Part shown: one piece after another, positions 6,740 to 8,050 of the stretch
How the letters are laid out: each line of letters starts with the position of its first letter
Numbering within the stretch: the stretch's first letter is position 1
Assembly: GCA_002451755.1 (NCBI GenBank)
Contig: DKDF01000043.1
Coordinates: forward strand, 1-8,050
Length of the DNA: 8,050 bases
Direction of reading: 5' to 3'
Source of the DNA: Ruminococcaceae bacterium UBA6855
GTDB lineage: Bacteria; Bacillota; Clostridia; Oscillospirales; Acutalibacteraceae
Position numbers and translations under genes: made by a program
Notes under the pieces: model-generated
Seen by the model: only the letters and a program-made list of their open reading frames with translations
Databases searched by the model: none
What the model was told of the DNA's origin: nothing

Positions 6740-7536
6740 TTCGTCACGCTCTCTTTATTGATAGCTCTTGATTTCTGCTTGAAATCCTCGAACTTTCTCT
6801 TTTCGAGTCCCCAGTACATAGTTCTGACAAACGGCAGGAACTTCATCAGCACCTTGGCGAAGCCGAACAGCGCACATGGGCTGACACTCTTTTTGCCCTT
6901 TTCAATGCCCTTGACCATCTTGCGTGCGACGACCGACGGCTTCTGCACGGGGAACGGCTTCTTGAACTCGATTGAATTGGCGGTCTTGAAGAAATTCGTA
7001 TCCGTCGCAACGGGGTAGAGGCAGGTGAGCTGAATATTGTCGGGCAGCTCGAGCCTGAGACCCTGCTGGAAGCCCTCCATCGCGAACTTCGACGCGCTGT
7101 ATACGGTGAAGCCCGGCATTGCCATCTGACCGATAGCGGAGACAGTCACAGCGTAAATGCCCTTCCTGCCGTTGAGATACTGCGCGTATTTCTGATATGT
7201 ATAGATAGGCGAGAACACGTTTGTCTCGAACATCCTCTGAACTCTGTCCCAGTCAACATAGTTGAACTCTTCGTAGTAAGGATATCCGGCGTTGGCGTAG
7301 AAAATGTCTATTGAGCCGAGCACCTCGAGCGCGCGGTCAAATATAGCGTCGACCGCCTCTTTTGAAGAGACGTCGCACTGCATGACGGTCATCTTGTCGC
7401 CCGCGTATTTTTCGAGCACATCGGTGTTCTTGTCAACGCAGAGTATGCGGTTGTCGCCCTCGAGCAGAAGCTTCAGCACCTCAAGCCCGATGCCGCTGTT
7501 CGCGCCCGTGAGCACAATGGTTTTCCCTGTTATCAT
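6736..7536 (-). CDS. Short-chain dehydrogenase/reductase (SDR), NAD(P)-dependent
   Basis: 266 residues, a classical SDR of usual length, interconverting a hydroxyl and a carbonyl group. Cofactor-binding TGANSGIG is at 10-17. D35, at the end of the second strand (ILCVD), suggests NAD(H) rather than NADP(H). Structural ANAG is at 81-84, and the catalytic tetrad is N106, S133, Y146 and K150 (YSASK). The C-terminal 50 residues are hydrophobic/amphipathic then strongly charged (ALFGFAKVLMKFLPF, then EKRKFEDFKQK), which may favour a lipophilic substrate or membrane contact; that is inference. The ATG at 7536 has AAAAGGAG (GGAG at 7548-7545) eight bases upstream. It is the first gene of a two-gene operon with its own promoter and overlaps the flavoenzyme start by four bases. 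The pair could perform consecutive C=C and C=O redox steps on one substrate, as BaiA with BaiCD do, but sequence alone cannot show this. Confidence 0.95.
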   Translation of the reverse strand: MITGKTIVLTGANSGIGLEVLKLLLEGDNRILCVDKNTDVLEKYAGDKMTVMQCDVSSKEAVDAIFDRALEVLGSIDIFYANAGYPYYEEFNYVDWDRVQRMFETNVFSPIYTYQKYAQYLNGRKGIYAVTVSAIGQMAMPGFTVYSASKFAMEGFQQGLRLELPDNIQLTCLYPVATDTNFFKTANSIEFKKPFPVQKPSVVARKMVKGIEKGKKSVSPCALFGFAKVLMKFLPFVRTMYWGLEKRKFEDFKQKSRAINKESVTK

Positions 7537-7578
7537 GTGTTTTTCTCCTTTTCCGTCTTTGATTTGGTATCATATTAA

Positions 7579-7607
7579 ATAGTATCAGAAATGCACAGTT
7601 AAGTCAA
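7579..7607 (-). promoter_or_regulatory. Promoter of the SDR-flavoenzyme operon
   Basis: On the minus strand, -35 TTGACT (7607-7602), a 17-bp spacer and -10 TACTAT (7584-7579) preceded by TGA (extended -10). Start predicted near 7572, leader ~35 nt. The hexamer TGATAC occurs twice in direct orientation, 15 bp apart (7587-7582 and 7572-7567), once overlapping the extended -10 and once at the predicted start, so it could be a repressor site. No regulator gene for it is evident other than the nearby XRE gene, whose own candidate site looks different. Confidence 0.72.
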
Positions 7608-7640
7608 TTTTATTTATAAAATTTTATCGATTCTGACGAT

Positions 7641-7685
7641 GCAAAATAACCGCAGAAATCATTTTTTTTGATTCCTGCGGTTATT
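7641..7685 (-). terminator. Terminator of the XRE repressor gene
   Basis: A 17-pair stem (7669-7685 with 7645-7661; one G.T wobble) around a 7-base loop that is all A on the minus strand, followed by TTATTTTGC. The repressor's TAA stop (7683-7681) is inside the stem. It separates the repressor transcript from the SDR promoter 38 bp further on. Confidence 0.82.
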
Positions 7686-7899
7686 CATTCATCATATCTG
7701 GGCAGTCGGTGCGGTTTAGGAGATAGTCGACGGATACATTATAGAAGTCGGCAATTTTTGAAACCGTCTCAAGCGGAATATCCCGCTGCCCGTTTTCGTA
7801 GCGGGAGTAGCAGACCTGCGAACAGTTGAGATAATTTGCGAGATCCTGCTGCTTGAGATCCCTGTCCTCCCGAAGATCCCGTATTCTTGAATATACCAT
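7681..7899 (-). CDS. XRE/Cro-type helix-turn-helix transcriptional regulator
   Basis: 72 residues, essentially one HTH_3 domain. Residues ~5-62 show the pattern IRDLREDRDLKQQDLANYL, then the recognition-helix region CSQVCYSRYENGQRDIP (26-42), then LETVSKIADFYNVSVDYLL. YENGQRxIPxxxxxxIAxxYxVSxDYLL is diagnostic of the XRE/Cro family, which bind short palindromes as dimers. No sensor, protease-like or dimerisation extension follows; the last ten residues are acidic. The ATG at 7899 has AGGAG (7914-7910) ten bases upstream. The start codon lies within a copy of the half-site found in the palindrome at 7961-7981, which suggests self-control. It is transcribed divergently from an unseen gene to the right, the usual repressor/target arrangement of phage, mobile-element or metabolic switches. 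Which of these applies cannot be told here. Confidence 0.93.
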   Translation of the reverse strand: MVYSRIRDLREDRDLKQQDLANYLNCSQVCYSRYENGQRDIPLETVSKIADFYNVSVDYLLNRTDCPDMMNE

Positions 7900-7901
7900 A
7901 T
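7891..7901. promoter_or_regulatory. Second copy of the operator half-site over the XRE start codon
   Basis: ATATACCATAT at 7891-7901 is identical to 7962-7972 of the palindrome, 71 bp away. It includes the complement of the repressor's ATG. It lacks the second arm, so it may be a weak half-site for autorepression or a chance match in AT-rich DNA. Confidence 0.45.
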
Positions 7902-7920
7902 AATAGAAGCTCCTGAAAAA

Positions 7921-7949
7921 TATATATTAATTGTATTTTATCAGGTCAA
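7921..7949 (-). promoter_or_regulatory. Candidate promoter of the XRE repressor gene
   Basis: On the minus strand, -35 TTGACC (7949-7944), a 17-bp spacer and -10 TATATA (7926-7921). The start would fall near 7914, right at the ribosome binding site, giving an unusually short ~15-nt leader. The -10 choice in this AT-rich stretch is therefore uncertain. Confidence 0.5.
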
Positions 7950-7954
7950 ACCAA

Positions 7955-7983
7955 TTGACATATATACCATATTGGTATATAAT
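7955..7983 (+). promoter_or_regulatory. Perfect-consensus rightward promoter at the window edge
   Basis: TTGACA (7955-7960), exactly 17 bp, then TATAAT (7978-7983): both hexamers match the sigma-70/sigma-A consensus at every position. Transcription should start near 7990 and run off the right edge. No start codon with a ribosome binding site is visible by 8050, so the target gene lies outside. Such a strong promoter usually needs repression, and an inverted repeat fills its spacer. Confidence 0.88.
7961..7981. promoter_or_regulatory. Perfect 9-bp inverted repeat, candidate XRE operator
   Basis: TATATACCA (7961-7969), a 3-bp centre, then TGGTATATA (7973-7981). It occupies the entire spacer of the rightward promoter and the first bases of its -10, so a bound dimer would block RNA polymerase. 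The adjacent XRE gene is the obvious candidate binder; the binding itself is inferred. Confidence 0.75.
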
Positions 7984-8050
7984 GACTTTAAAATTACTTC
8001 CGATAATATCTCGCAAAACACCGAATAATTAAATTAAAGAAAATAAGACG

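Overview
The window looks like a chromosomal piece from a member of the Bacillota, probably class Clostridia. The support is strong AGGAGG-type ribosome binding sites, sigma-A-type promoters (TTGACA/TATAAT), short U-tailed hairpin terminators, a 23S rRNA 3' end of Gram-positive type, and a flavin reductase of the FadH/BaiCD type that is common in anaerobic gut Clostridia. I cannot assign a genus. Base composition is mixed: the left quarter is AT-rich, while most genes from about 1500 onward are near or above 50% GC.

Layout. (1) 1-282 is the 3' end of a 23S rRNA gene, closed by a hairpin and a terminator at 355-383, with no 5S gene behind it. (2) 459-4019, plus strand: a promoter followed by three overlapping genes encoding an ABC-2-type transporter. 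These are a permease with a large extracytoplasmic domain that I read as a degenerate M1-aminopeptidase-like fold, an ATPase, and a second six-helix permease. (3) A bidirectional terminator at 4046-4090 separates this operon from the genes that converge on it. (4) 4085-4576, minus strand: a small membrane protein with its own promoter and apparently a CTG start. (5) 4670-7536, minus strand: a two-gene operon in which a short-chain dehydrogenase (SDR) is followed, with a 4-nt overlap, by a 689-residue Old Yellow Enzyme/2,4-dienoyl-CoA-reductase-type FMN/4Fe-4S/FAD enzyme. It has its own promoter and terminator. (6) 7681-7899, minus strand: a 72-residue XRE/Cro-type repressor with a strong hairpin terminator. 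(7) 7914-8050: a divergent control region with a perfect-consensus rightward promoter whose 17-bp spacer lies entirely inside a perfect inverted repeat. The same half-site recurs over the repressor's start codon.

How the parts fit together. The three ABC genes are translationally coupled and should form one exporter or sensor-type complex. The SDR and flavoenzyme are coupled and probably act in sequence on one carbonyl/enone-type substrate; the cofactor architecture resembles bile-acid/steroid and dienoyl-CoA reduction systems, but the substrate cannot be read from sequence. The XRE repressor appears to control itself and an unseen gene or operon to the right of the window. The most unusual items are the pseudo-peptidase permease, the repressor/promoter switch at the right edge, the probable CTG start, and the 23S gene without a downstream 5S.
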